Both the position numbers and the translations under genes were made by a program. The notes beneath the pieces are model-generated. The model was not told the origin of the DNA and searched no databases. It worked only from the letters and a program-made list of their open reading frames with translations. From the NCBI RefSeq assembly GCF_003853705.1, contig NZ_QTQI01000023.1:62001-126000 (forward strand): DNA of 64,000 nucleotides, given 5' to 3'. Position 1 is the first letter of the stretch. The number at the start of each line of letters is the position of its first letter. The stretch is from Burkholderia sp. Bp8992 (GTDB lineage: Bacteria; Pseudomonadota; Gammaproteobacteria; Burkholderiales; Burkholderiaceae). Shown here in pieces: positions 17,464-27,064 of the stretch.

Positions 17464-17520
17464 AGAGCGATCGCTCTTTATCACTTGCATAGAGAGCGAT
17501 CAGTGTCTAATGTATAGAGA
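17464..17520. promoter_or_regulatory. TetR-type operator cluster before the tautomerase gene
   Basis: A perfect palindrome AGAGCGATCGCTCT (17464-17477) is followed by two direct near-repeats, TAGAGAGCGATCA (~17490) and TAGAGAGTGACTG (~17514). The shared core AGAGNG recurs about every 24 bases. This is a typical multi-site TetR control region between divergent genes. Assigning it to the TetR gene at 17449 is inference. Confidence 0.65.
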
Positions 17521-17586
17521 GTGACTGGTATTTATATCACGTCACGATTCCGATGACTTCTGATGACCTGACCTGGAGAAAGTGCG

Positions 17587-18012
17587 ATGCCGATTACGCT
17601 GACAGTATCCGAAGGAGTTTTCACGCAGGAAGACGAAGGGCCGGTGTTTGCCGAACTGACCGATGCGCTGCTGGATGTCGAAGGCCTGACCGGGAACGCA
17701 TTCCTGGCGCCGAACGTGATCGGCACGCTCAACGTGCTGCCGCGCGACCGGACCTTCGTGCAGGGCCGTGCGGAGCCGGCAGCATTCGTCGAGTTGAAGC
17801 TGCCGGCAGTCGCGCTCGCCGCGCCCGACACGCAGCGGCAATTCGTCGAACGGGCGACCGAGATCGTGTTGCGCCGCGCGGGTGGACGACTCGCGCCCAG
17901 GCAGGTCTGGGTCAACGTCGTTCACGCGGTCGACGGCGGATGGGGTATCGCCGGACGACGTTACGACAACGCAGCGCTGGTCGATTCCATCCAGAGCGCG
18001 GCGGCGCAGTGA
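17587..18012 (+). CDS. Tautomerase superfamily protein
   Basis: 141 aa protein beginning MPITLTVSEG, so Pro becomes the N-terminal residue after Met removal. Pro1 is the catalytic base of the 4-oxalocrotonate tautomerase/MIF superfamily. At ~140 residues it is about twice the size of 4-OT, the double beta-alpha-beta length of the MSAD/cis-CaaD/MIF groups. A second strand-like start (RQVWVNVVHAV) appears near residue 104. The substrate is unknown. Divergence from a TetR gene with strong operators suggests induction by the compound it processes. Confidence 0.78.
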   Translation: MPITLTVSEGVFTQEDEGPVFAELTDALLDVEGLTGNAFLAPNVIGTLNVLPRDRTFVQGRAEPAAFVELKLPAVALAAPDTQRQFVERATEIVLRRAGGRLAPRQVWVNVVHAVDGGWGIAGRRYDNAALVDSIQSAAAQ

Positions 18013-18049
18013 CCGCAACTAACGGTCAAGCCGTCGCGCGTTGACGGAC

Positions 18050-18074
18050 GGTGCGGCGATTCCATCGCCGCACC
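18050..18074. terminator. Hairpin between convergent tautomerase and LysR genes
   Basis: Perfect 11-base-pair stem GGTGCGGCGAT / ATCGCCGCACC with a 3-base loop, placed between two convergent genes. There is no T run, so it may be a weak bidirectional terminator or only an RNA 3' end structure. Confidence 0.5.
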
Positions 18075-18076
18075 GC

Positions 18077-18967
18077 TCAATGCCGGCCGCCTTCAGCGCG
18101 GAGCGCCCGCACGAGTTCCCCGGCGGCCTTGCCGATCCCGGCATGTTTCAGCCGCCGCAAAAACACGGGCAACGACAGCCCGTTGCGGATGTTCGCGAAC
18201 ACGAGCGGCGCGAGTTCGCCGTCGGCGACGTAGGGGCCGATCATCGACTCTGGCAAGTTCGCCCAGCCATGCCCGGCCTTCACGAGTGCGATCGCGGTCG
18301 CCATGTCGGTCGCTTTCCACGTGCGGTTGCCGATCAACGGCCGCACGTCGGTCAACGGCCGTTCGGGATCGGCGATCACGATCTGCCGGAAGCCCGACAG
18401 TCGCTCGATCGCCTCGGGTTGCGCGCATTCGGCGATGGCCGGATGGCTCGGCGCGGCGACCGCGACGAGCGTCTCGGTCCACAACGCATGAATCTGTTCC
18501 TGCGGATGCAGATCGAGCCCGCCGAACGCGACGCAAAGGTCGACGGCGCCGCGATGCAGCGCATCGACGATCGCATCCTGCGGCGCCGTGACGATGCTGA
18601 TCGCGAGCGCCGGATATTTCGCGGCCACGGCCGTGAGCGCGCGGGCGACCGGCGCGCCGTCGAGTTCGGCCGCGAGCCCGAGCCGCAGCGTGTCCTCGAC
18701 ACCTTCCGACAGGTGCTGCGCATGCGCACGCAGCGCATGCAGCCGTTCGGCGATCGAGCGTGCGTCGGGCAGCAGCGCGGCCATTGCGGCGGTCGGCGTC
18801 GGCTCGCGCGTGCCGCGGTCGAACAGCACGAGGTCGAGTTCGGCCTCGAGGTTCGCGATCGCCATGCTGACCGCCGACGGCGTACGGCCGAGCGCACGCG
18901 CGGCAGCCGAGAACGAGCCTTTGTCGATGACGGTCAGCAGCATGTCGATGTGATCGCTGGTCAGCAT
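18077..18967 (-). CDS. LysR-type regulator next to PACE efflux gene
   Basis: 296 aa LysR regulator. The HTH is in residues 1-60 (MLTSDHIDMLLTVIDKGSF, then RALGRTPSAVSMAIANLEAELD) with a substrate-binding-like C-terminal domain. ATG 18967 is preceded by AGGAGG at ideal spacing; the open frame extends upstream past this without support. It is divergent from the PACE transporter gene with only 101 bases between starts, the same arrangement as AceR-AceI in Acinetobacter. It is therefore a good candidate activator of the exporter. Confidence 0.92.
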   Translation of the reverse strand: MLTSDHIDMLLTVIDKGSFSAAARALGRTPSAVSMAIANLEAELDLVLFDRGTREPTPTAAMAALLPDARSIAERLHALRAHAQHLSEGVEDTLRLGLAAELDGAPVARALTAVAAKYPALAISIVTAPQDAIVDALHRGAVDLCVAFGGLDLHPQEQIHALWTETLVAVAAPSHPAIAECAQPEAIERLSGFRQIVIADPERPLTDVRPLIGNRTWKATDMATAIALVKAGHGWANLPESMIGPYVADGELAPLVFANIRNGLSLPVFLRRLKHAGIGKAAGELVRALRAEGGRH

Positions 18968-19068
18968 GGTCAGCCGCCTCCTGTCAGAAAAATTGAAAGG
19001 ACCTGACTTTTGCGGACGCCAGGCCCGCTGTAGTCTCGCCACCTTGTTCGAAACGAAGGTGGTCGGTC

Positions 19069-19509
19069 ATGCAAGGATGGAAGAGGCGCATAGTCTACGT
19101 CGTGATGTTCGAGGTGCTCGGCATCCTCGTCGCGTCGTCGGTGCTCGGCATGCTCAGCGGCGCGAGCGCGGCGACGAGCGGGCTGCTCGGCGTGATGATC
19201 TCGACGACGGGCGTCACCGTCAATTTTCTGTACAACCTGGGGTTCGAGGCATGGGAGCGACGGCGTGCGGAAACGACGCGCACCGTCGGGCGGCGCGTCT
19301 TGCATGCGATCGGGTTTCAGGTCGCGCTCGTGACGTTCCTGATCCCGCTGATCGCGTGGTGGCTCGACGTGTCGCTGCTGCAGGCGTTCCTGTACGACGC
19401 GGTGCTGATCGTGTTCTTCCCGATCTTCACGTTCACGTACAACTGGGCGTTCGACAGCGTGTTCGGGTTGCCGGATGCGGTGACGCGCAAGGCGGCGCCG
19501 GTGGCATGA
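19069..19509 (+). CDS. PACE family multidrug efflux transporter (AceI-like)
   Basis: 146 aa inner-membrane protein made of two tandem bacterial transmembrane pairs, four helices in all. The first pair carries the family-conserved acidic residue (VVMFEVLGI, Glu15) and NFLYNLGFEAWERR. The second repeats with TFTYNWAFDSVFG. PACE proteins export chlorhexidine, acriflavine and similar biocides and short-chain diamines. It starts 101 bases from the divergent LysR gene and is followed by a terminator hairpin. Confidence 0.9.
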   Translation: MQGWKRRIVYVVMFEVLGILVASSVLGMLSGASAATSGLLGVMISTTGVTVNFLYNLGFEAWERRRAETTRTVGRRVLHAIGFQVALVTFLIPLIAWWLDVSLLQAFLYDAVLIVFFPIFTFTYNWAFDSVFGLPDAVTRKAAPVA

Positions 19510-19521
19510 CGCAAAGGGATG

Positions 19522-19561
19522 CGAAACGATCCGACGCGGGCAACCCGCGTCGTTTCGTTTC
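19522..19561. terminator. Terminator between PACE and alpha/beta-hydrolase genes
   Basis: Stem CGACGCGGG / CCCGCGTCG with a CAA loop, extended by GAAACGA / TCGTTTC flanks, then T-rich sequence. It lies between convergent genes and probably works in both directions. Confidence 0.8.
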
Positions 19562-19616
19562 GGTAGTCGTATGAAAACCGCGAGGAAGACGGGCGGCGCG
19601 CAGGCCGCCCGCGACG

Positions 19617-20468
19617 TTACGCGGCGATGAACTCGTGCACGTAGCGGTTGAACACGGCAGGGCTCGCGGCATTCATCCCGTGCGACGCGCCGGCGACGGT
19701 CTGCCGTTGCGCGTTGCCGATCCACTGCGACAGCGTATCGACGTTGTTGCGGAACATCTTCGGGCTGCGCTGGCCGTCGATCAGCAGCGTGCGGCATGCG
19801 ATGTCGCCGGCCGTGTGCTGGGAGTACGCGGGCAGCGGGTCGCGCAGCTGCTTCGGCAGCGTGCTTGCATTGTCGATCGCCATCGTGCGGAAGCGCGACG
19901 TGCTCTTCTTCCACGCGCCCGGCAGGCTCACGGAATCGACGAACATCTCGAGGCCGGCTTCGACGTCGCCTTGATCGATCAGGTTCACGGCCTTCGTGCG
20001 CAGTGCGAGTGCGGCGGCCGGCAGTGCGGCTTCGCGCACGCCCGGCTGTTGCAGCGGGCCGCCCGGATCGGCGAGCGTCAGCGACTCGACGAGGTGCGGA
20101 TGCTGGCGTGCGACGTTGAACGCGACGCTGCCGCCGCGCGAATGGCCGACCAGGTGCACGGCGCCGAGATCGAGCGCATCGATGAATTCGGCGAGCTCGT
20201 CGACGTGGTTCTGCCAGCTGAACTCGTCCTGGATGCCCGCCTCGACGGCCGGCCAGTAATGGCTCAGGCTCGGCGCGATGCAGCGGTAGTGGGCCGACAG
20301 CGCAGCGAGTTGCGGATCCCAGTAGCGGTAGTCGCACAGCGAGCCGTGCACGAACACCATCGGCGCACCGCTGCCCCGCTCGACATACGGCAGGCTGATG
20401 CCTGACGAAAGCGTCGCAAATTGCAGGTCGGGGTTCGCGAGCACGGACGGCTCGATTCGCATGTTCAT
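19617..20468 (-). CDS. Alpha/beta hydrolase
   Basis: 283 aa alpha/beta-hydrolase. The oxyanion region is VFVHGSLCDYRYW (~residues 38-50), the nucleophile elbow GHSRGG (Ser110), and the C-terminal base His lies in GASHGMNAA. A cap insertion (~145-205) is rich in Leu/Ala. Activity could be esterase, lactonase or C-C hydrolase; sequence alone does not decide. I chose the ATG at 20468 (MNMRIEP), two codons before a second Met, since upstream residues are not family-like. It stands alone, convergent with the PACE gene. Confidence 0.85.
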   Translation of the reverse strand: MNMRIEPSVLANPDLQFATLSSGISLPYVERGSGAPMVFVHGSLCDYRYWDPQLAALSAHYRCIAPSLSHYWPAVEAGIQDEFSWQNHVDELAEFIDALDLGAVHLVGHSRGGSVAFNVARQHPHLVESLTLADPGGPLQQPGVREAALPAAALALRTKAVNLIDQGDVEAGLEMFVDSVSLPGAWKKSTSRFRTMAIDNASTLPKQLRDPLPAYSQHTAGDIACRTLLIDGQRSPKMFRNNVDTLSQWIGNAQRQTVAGASHGMNAASPAVFNRYVHEFIAA

Positions 20469-20703
20469 GACTGAAAGACTCAAAGGTGCGTCAACACGAC
20501 GCAACTATGCATCACGGCGACCTGCAAGGAAAACGCATAATTTTCATCGTGACGATCAATTTTTTTGATGGCTGCGCCGGAAACCCTTGTCGGAGCGTGG
20601 ACATGTGTCGAAGCCTTCAATCGTCTGACGATTCATTTCGCCGCTGAAAGGGCGTGCGGCGGCCTGCGCGCACGCGCCTTTGCAGCGGAAAAGGGGGCGC
20701 GCG

Positions 20704-21033
20704 TCAGCGCACCGTCAATGCGGGTGCGGTCTGAAGCTCGACGGGGAGATCGTTGTCGGCGGCGAACTGCATCGCGAAGTCGAATGCATCCGCGCACACG
20801 GTGCGCAATTCGTCCGACACGAACAGGCATTTGACGTTGCCGTCGACGACGGGCATCGCGAGCCGCGACAGTGCGCACGGATAGCCTGGCCGCCGTTCGC
20901 CGACGAACAGCGTGATGACGCCCGCGAGGCGCTCGGGCCAGTCGCTGGGGCGGAAGGTCTTCTGCGCGCGGGTGACGCCGCGGATCAGGTGGCCGGCGAT
21001 GCGGCCGTGTTCGGTGACTTCGATGCGATCCAT
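20704..21033 (-). CDS. DUF3579-like small protein downstream of DctD-type regulator
   Basis: 109 aa cytoplasmic protein. It starts MDRIEVTEHGRIAGHLIRGVTR, contains FRPSDWPERLAGVI and YPCALSRLAMPVV, and ends with AFDFAMQFAADNDLPVEL. That pattern matches what I recall of the DUF3579 domain, whose function is unknown. It begins 25 bases after the sigma-54 activator gene on the same strand, so it is probably co-transcribed and may be tied to the same signalling pathway. Confidence 0.65.
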   Translation of the reverse strand: MDRIEVTEHGRIAGHLIRGVTRAQKTFRPSDWPERLAGVITLFVGERRPGYPCALSRLAMPVVDGNVKCLFVSDELRTVCADAFDFAMQFAADNDLPVELQTAPALTVR

Positions 21034-21058
21034 GCTGTTCTGCGTATCCTCGTTCGCG

Positions 21059-22409
<1,351 letters not shown>

Positions 22410-22420
<11 letters not shown>

Positions 22421-24290
22421 GCTCTATCCTCTGTTGCGGCGTCGCCGCCGCGAATTCGATACTGAACTGCGCGCCGCCCTCGTCGCGGTTCGTCGCGTCG
22501 ATCTTCGCGCCGAACGCCTCGACGATGCGCGACGTGATCGCCAGGCCGAGCCCGAGGCCCTGGCCGCGCGGCTTGGTCGTGACGAACGGCTCGAACAGGT
22601 GCGGCAGTACGTCGGGCGCAATGCCGGCGCCGCTGTCGGCCACCGTGAAGCGCACGCGGCCGGCATCGTCCGGCCCGCTGGCTTCGATGACGATGCGGCG
22701 CACCGGCGCGTCGTGCACCGCGTCGAGCGCATTGCCGAGCAGGTTCACGATCACTTGCTGCAACTGGCTCGATTCGGCCGACACCGTCGTGCCGGGCGCG
22801 ATGTTCACGTCGAGCCGCACGCCTTCGTCGCGGATCCGCGCATCGTAGATCAGCCGCGCATGCGCGACAGCCTCGTTCAGCGACACCGCGACGCGCTCGA
22901 CGTCGGGCTTGCGCGCGAAGGTCTTCAGCTCGCCGGTGAGCACGGCCATGCCGTCGACCAGCTTGCCGATCCGTTCGAGGTTCGCGAGCGCCGGCGCCGG
23001 CTGGCCGCGCTCGAAGAACGTGCGCGCGTTGTCGCACAGCGTGCGGATCGCGACGAGCGGCTGGTTCAGCTCGTGCGTGAGGCCGGCGGCCATCTGCCCG
23101 AGCACCGCGAGCTTGCCCGCATGCACGACTTCCTGCTGCGACGCGCGCAGCCGCTGCTCGGTGCGCTCGCGCTCGACGATCTCGCGCTGCATCCGCTCGT
23201 TGGTTGCCGTCAGCGCGGCCGTGCGCTGCGCGACGGTCAGTTCGAGCCGGTCGTTCGCACGGCGCAGCGCGTCCTGCGCGTTGAGCCGCGCGACGATCGC
23301 CCGGCGCCGCTGGATCGCGTAGCCGGCCAGCAGCGCGGCGATCAGGAACGCGCCGGTGACGAACACGAAGGCCGTCTGCTGCTGGCGCCGCGCACCCGCG
23401 ATGTCGAGCAGCACCATCAGCGAATCGCCGGCCTGCGGCGCAGGGCGCGACATCACGAGATAGCGCGTGGTGCGGCCGGTGCGGCGCGGATCGGGGAAGG
23501 TGCCGAACCACGCGGCCGAGCTGCGGTCGCCGATGCGGCGGTACTGCAATGCATCGACGGTGCGGCCTGCATATTGGCGCGATGCCTGGATGTCGCGCTG
23601 CTGCTGCGCGGTGATCGGGCGCAGCGAGGTGAATTTCCACGCGGGCTCGGTCGAGATCACGACCACGCCGTTGCTGTCGACGACCATCGCGGCGACGCCC
23701 GGCGCGCGCCATGCCGATTCGAGCGGATCGACGCTGATCTTCACGGCGGCCACGCCGATCGGCACGCCGTCGTCGCGCACCGCGCTCGCGAAGTAGACGC
23801 CCGGCACGCCCGTGTTGGTGCCGATCCCGAAGAAGCGGCCGCTGCCGCGCGCGAGCGCGTCCTTGAAGTACGGCCGGTACGACACGTTGGTGCCGACGAA
23901 GCTGATCGTCTCGTTCCAGTTGCTGGCGGCGATCACGTCGCCTTGCAGATCGATCACGTCGACCGCGCCGCTGCCCGCGTCGCGGTTCACGGCTTCGAGA
24001 TAGGTGTTCACCGCATGCACGAGCGCGGGCGCTTCGTTCGGCGCGGCTTTCAGCATCGCACGCACGCCGTCCTGCCGCGCGACCAGGCCGGGCAGGATCT
24101 CGAAGCGGCCGAGCTCGCTTTTCAGGCTCGACGCATACAGGTCGAGCCGGTGCGCGCCGGCTTCCTCGAGTGCGTCGATCGCGCGTTCCCATGCGAAATC
24201 GACGGCCGCGCCGGCCACGCCGACATACAGCACGGCGGCCGATGCCCAGCCCCACCACGGGATTCCCTTGAAGCCTTTCTGCACGTTCAC
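22410..24290 (-). CDS. DctB-type sensor histidine kinase
   Basis: 626 aa membrane kinase. One N-terminal helix (~12-35), a large periplasmic dCache-like sensor (~36-300), a second helix (~305-330, TAFVFVTGAFLIAALLAGYA), then a coiled coil (~345-400). The HisKA H-box is GQMAAGLTHELNQPL, and the catalytic domain has N-box NLLGNALDAV, G1 DSGAGI, F-box FEPFVTTK and G2 GQGLGLGLA. The layout matches DctB, which senses C4-dicarboxylates. It overlaps the regulator gene by 11 bases. The clustered transporter is of the citrate/malate 2HCT type, so the ligand may be a hydroxycarboxylate. Confidence 0.93.
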
Positions 24291-24412
24291 CCTCGTCGAT
24301 GCCTGCTATCGGTCCGCCGCAACCGTGAGCCGGAACGACGCGCGCCGCGCGCCGGCAAGGCCGGCGGCGGCGCGTGCGAAGCAGCCTGCGCGACGGTGCG
24401 CGCGGCCGCGCA

Positions 24413-25777
24413 TCATCCGAAGTGCGCGACCAGGATCAGCGTCACCGTGACGACGATCGCGCCGCCGATGCGCGTGGCGATCTGCGCGAACGGCATCAGC
24501 TGCATCCGGTTCGCGGCGGTCAGGATCGCGACGTCGCCGGTGCCGCCTTGCCCGCTGTGGCAGGCGTTCACGATTGCGGTGTCGATAGGGTACATCTTCA
24601 GCAGGCGGCCGACCACGAAACCGGTGCCCATCAGCGTCGCGACGGTCGACACGATCGTGACCACGTTGACGATCGTGAACGCGGCGGTCAGCTTGTCCCA
24701 CGGCGTCATCGCGACGCCGATCGCGAACAGCAGCGGATACGTGACGGCGGTCGAGAAGAACTTGTAGACGACGAATGCGCCTTCCTGCAGCGGCGGCGAC
24801 ACGGCGCGTGCGAGCTTCACCAGCACCGCGAGGAACAGCATCGCGACCGGCGCGGGCAGGCCGAACAGCTTGTGCGCCATCAGGCCGACCAGGTACAGCG
24901 TGATCGCGGTGATGCCGGCGCCCGCGATGTGCGTGACGTCGACGTGGCCGCGGATCTCTTCGTTCTCCGGCGTCATGTCGCCGCTCTCGCCGACCTGCAG
25001 GCGGCCGTTGCCGGTCAGGTGCGGCAGGCGCTTGCCGAGCATGTCGAGCGCGCCCGACAGGATGATCGCGGTCAGGCTGCCGAGCATCACCGGCGGCAGC
25101 ACCATCGCGAACATCTCGCCCTGCGGCAGGTGCATCAGTTCCGAATAGCCGATCGACAGCGGAATCGCGCCTTCGCCGACGCCGCCGGCCATGATCGGCA
25201 CGACGATGTACAGCAGCGTGTGGCGTGCGCCGAGGCCGAGCGCGGTACCGACCGCCGTACCGACGATCGCTGCGGCGACCGAGCCGGCCGCGAGCGGGAT
25301 GAAGATTTTCACGAAGCCCTGGATCAGCACGCGGCGATCCATGCTCAGGATGCTGCCGACGATGATCGACGCGATGAACAGGTACAGGAAGTTGGTCGAC
25401 TTCGTGAATTCGACCGTCAGGTTCAGCACCGGCTTCGGCAGCACGTGGTAGTACGTGAGCGCCGACGGCACGAAGGTCGCGAAGATCGCGGCCGCGCCGA
25501 TGTTGCGCAAGAGCGGCAGGCGCTTGCCGAGTTCGGCGCAGGTGAAGCCGAAGAACGCGAGCACGGCGATCGCCATCGAGATCTCGCCGGGCACCTTGCC
25601 CGTCACCGCGAAGCCGACGATCAGCGCGAACAGGATCACGTAGACCGGCAGCGGAATGATGCCGATGCGGATTTCCATCAGCTTCCACCAGCCTTCCGGC
25701 CAGAAGCGCTCGCGCGTGGCGGGGCCGGCTTCGGCAATCGGCTCGGGATGGGACGGGGTATGGATAGAGGTCTGCAA
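24413..25777 (-). CDS. 2-hydroxycarboxylate (citrate/malate) transporter, 2HCT family
   Basis: 454 aa secondary transporter of the CitS/MleP/CimH family. The two hallmark reentrant-loop motifs are visible: GGVGEGAIPLSIGYSE (first half) and GQGGTGDVAILTAANRM (second half), with 11 or so hydrophobic helices in two inverted halves. Members move citrate, malate or lactate with Na+ or H+. I chose TTG at 25777 because AGGAGA lies 7 bases upstream; ATGs further up are in frame but lack a ribosome site and would cross the promoter. A sigma-54 promoter sits ~63 bases upstream, and the sensor-regulator pair is downstream on the same strand. Confidence 0.9.
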   Translation of the reverse strand: MQTSIHTPSHPEPIAEAGPATRERFWPEGWWKLMEIRIGIIPLPVYVILFALIVGFAVTGKVPGEISMAIAVLAFFGFTCAELGKRLPLLRNIGAAAIFATFVPSALTYYHVLPKPVLNLTVEFTKSTNFLYLFIASIIVGSILSMDRRVLIQGFVKIFIPLAAGSVAAAIVGTAVGTALGLGARHTLLYIVVPIMAGGVGEGAIPLSIGYSELMHLPQGEMFAMVLPPVMLGSLTAIILSGALDMLGKRLPHLTGNGRLQVGESGDMTPENEEIRGHVDVTHIAGAGITAITLYLVGLMAHKLFGLPAPVAMLFLAVLVKLARAVSPPLQEGAFVVYKFFSTAVTYPLLFAIGVAMTPWDKLTAAFTIVNVVTIVSTVATLMGTGFVVGRLLKMYPIDTAIVNACHSGQGGTGDVAILTAANRMQLMPFAQIATRIGGAIVVTVTLILVAHFG

Positions 25778-25839
25778 GACGTGTCTCCTGATGTTTGGAA
25801 TGCCTGCATTGCTTCGCGGCATCGTGTGCCGTCTATTAC

Positions 25840-25854
25840 GCAACCCCCGTGCCA
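25840..25854 (-). promoter_or_regulatory. Sigma-54 (-24/-12) promoter of the 2HCT transporter gene
   Basis: Minus-strand TGGCAC-GGGGG-TTGC, an exact match to the consensus TGGCAC-N5-TTGC with the invariant GG and GC correctly spaced. The predicted transcription start near 25829 gives a leader of ~50 bases. The flanking DctD-like activator is the expected driver. Confidence 0.85.
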
Positions 25855-25937
25855 GAATTCCGGCCGGCCGGAATATTTTCAATGCCTTGATTCATAAGGG
25901 ATTTGTTTCGTCTGCCGAAAGGGTTGGCCGGCAGGCT

Positions 25938-25951
25938 GGCCGAGATTTCGG
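25938..25951. promoter_or_regulatory. Enhancer-like palindrome, proximal copy
   Basis: GGCCGAGATTTCGG, an imperfect palindrome 84 bases upstream of the -24 element. An identical core occurs 31 bases further upstream (25969). Spacing of about three helical turns is typical for paired binding sites of NtrC/DctD-type activators. Confidence 0.6.
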
Positions 25952-25968
25952 AATTCGTCCGGCGCCCA

Positions 25969-25984
25969 GGCCGAGATTTCGGCC
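25969..25984. promoter_or_regulatory. Enhancer-like palindrome, distal copy
   Basis: GGCCGA-GATT-TCGGCC, a perfect 6-base inverted repeat repeating the sequence at 25938. Together the two copies form a candidate upstream activating sequence for the sigma-54 promoter at 25840-25854. Confidence 0.6.
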
Positions 25985-26222
25985 AGAGGGTCGGCCGGGC
26001 ACCCGGTTCGGCGGTCGGCCGGGCCCGCGACCGAGCCTGGCCGCCCGCCATATCGCCGCGTGCGATTTTCTTCGCACAATCGCTTCGTAGACCGCCTTCC
26101 CGCCGCTCTCTATCATCGCCTGATCTATTTCCGATGCGACGACGACTGTCCGGAGAACGCCCGTGCGTTCGCCGCGGTGCCGCTCATCCATCGATACCGT
26201 CTTTGGACAGGAGAGTGGTTCC

Positions 26223-27053
26223 ATGCTGCATCCCGTTTTTACCGCCCGCTTTTCCGCCGGCCGTGCGGCCCGCGTGCTGATGGCCGCGCTGCTCGGCGCC
26301 GTGCTGCTGAACGGCGCGCGCGCCGACACCGCGCCGCTGAAGGTCGGCATCTCGACCAGCCCGCAGATCGAAGCGCTGAAGATCGCCGCGAAGGAGGCGA
26401 AGGAGCAGGGGCTCGACGTGAAGATCGTCGAGTTCACCGACTGGAATACGCCGAACGCCGCGCTCGCGAACAAGGACATCGACGTCAACTACTTCCAGCA
26501 CATCCCGTTTCTCGAGAACGCGAAGAAGCAGGGCGGCTACAACTTCATCTCGATCGCGCCCGGCACGATCATGAAGATCGGTCTCTATTCGAAGAAGGTG
26601 AAAAGCTTCGCCGAGCTGAAGGACGGCGCGCGCGTCGCGATCGCGAACGATCCCGTCAACGGCGGGCGCGGGCTGTTGCTGCTGCAACGCGCGGGGCTGA
26701 TCACGCTGACGCCGGGCGCCGACTACCGCGCGACCACGCACGACATCGTCGCCAATCCGAAGCACCTGAAGATCATCCCGCTCGAAGCGTCGCAGCTCGC
26801 GCGGTCGCTCGACGACGTCGATCTCGCGCAGGGCTACCCGAGCTTCATCAAGCTCGCCGGCACGACCGATCCGAACAGCGCGCTGCTGTTCGACGGCACC
26901 GAGAACAAGAACTTCGCGATCCAGTGGGTCGTGCGGCCCGAAAGCGCGAACGATCCGCGCATCCGCAAGTTCATCTCGATCTACCAGCACTCGCCGGCTG
27001 TGCGCAAAGCGCTCGACAACGCGTTCGGCTCGCTGTACGCGATCGCGTGGTGA
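26223..27053 (+). CDS. MetQ/NlpA-like ABC transporter substrate-binding protein
   Basis: 276 aa periplasmic binding protein. The N-terminal ~34 residues are a signal peptide (VLMAALLGAVLLNGARA). The mature part starts LKVGISTSPQIEAL and has the NlpA/MetQ features VNYFQHIPFLE, AIANDPVNGGRGLLLL and DLAQGYPSF. Most family members are lipoproteins, but no lipobox Cys exists here, so this one should be soluble in the periplasm. ATG 26223 follows AGGAGA. It is the first gene of a six-gene operon with MetN/MetI-like partners and two flavin monooxygenases, so the ligand is more likely an organosulfur compound or a derivative than methionine. Confidence 0.9.
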   Translation: MLHPVFTARFSAGRAARVLMAALLGAVLLNGARADTAPLKVGISTSPQIEALKIAAKEAKEQGLDVKIVEFTDWNTPNAALANKDIDVNYFQHIPFLENAKKQGGYNFISIAPGTIMKIGLYSKKVKSFAELKDGARVAIANDPVNGGRGLLLLQRAGLITLTPGADYRATTHDIVANPKHLKIIPLEASQLARSLDDVDLAQGYPSFIKLAGTTDPNSALLFDGTENKNFAIQWVVRPESANDPRIRKFISIYQHSPAVRKALDNAFGSLYAIAW

Positions 27054-27064
27054 CGGAGGCAGGC

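Larger units (their letters stand above)
25778..26222. other. 445-base divergent intergenic region
   Basis: It separates the 2HCT transporter gene (minus) from the MetQ-like operon (plus). It holds the sigma-54 promoter and the two enhancer-like palindromes. Beyond these there are further GC-rich GGCCGG repeats (25990-26040) and an AT-richer stretch (26060-26140) that probably contains the promoter for the plus-strand operon. No gene seen. Confidence 0.65.

Noticed and set aside
25778-25882. Longer ATG-initiated version of the 2HCT transporter
   Set aside because: It would begin upstream of the sigma-54 promoter's expected transcription start and has no ribosome site; TTG 25777 has AGGAGA.
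26060-27064. N-terminal extension of the LLM monooxygenase frame through the binding-protein gene
   Set aside because: The frame is open by chance. The enzyme family starts at 27065, just after GGAGGCAGGC, and the extension overlaps the MetQ-like gene.
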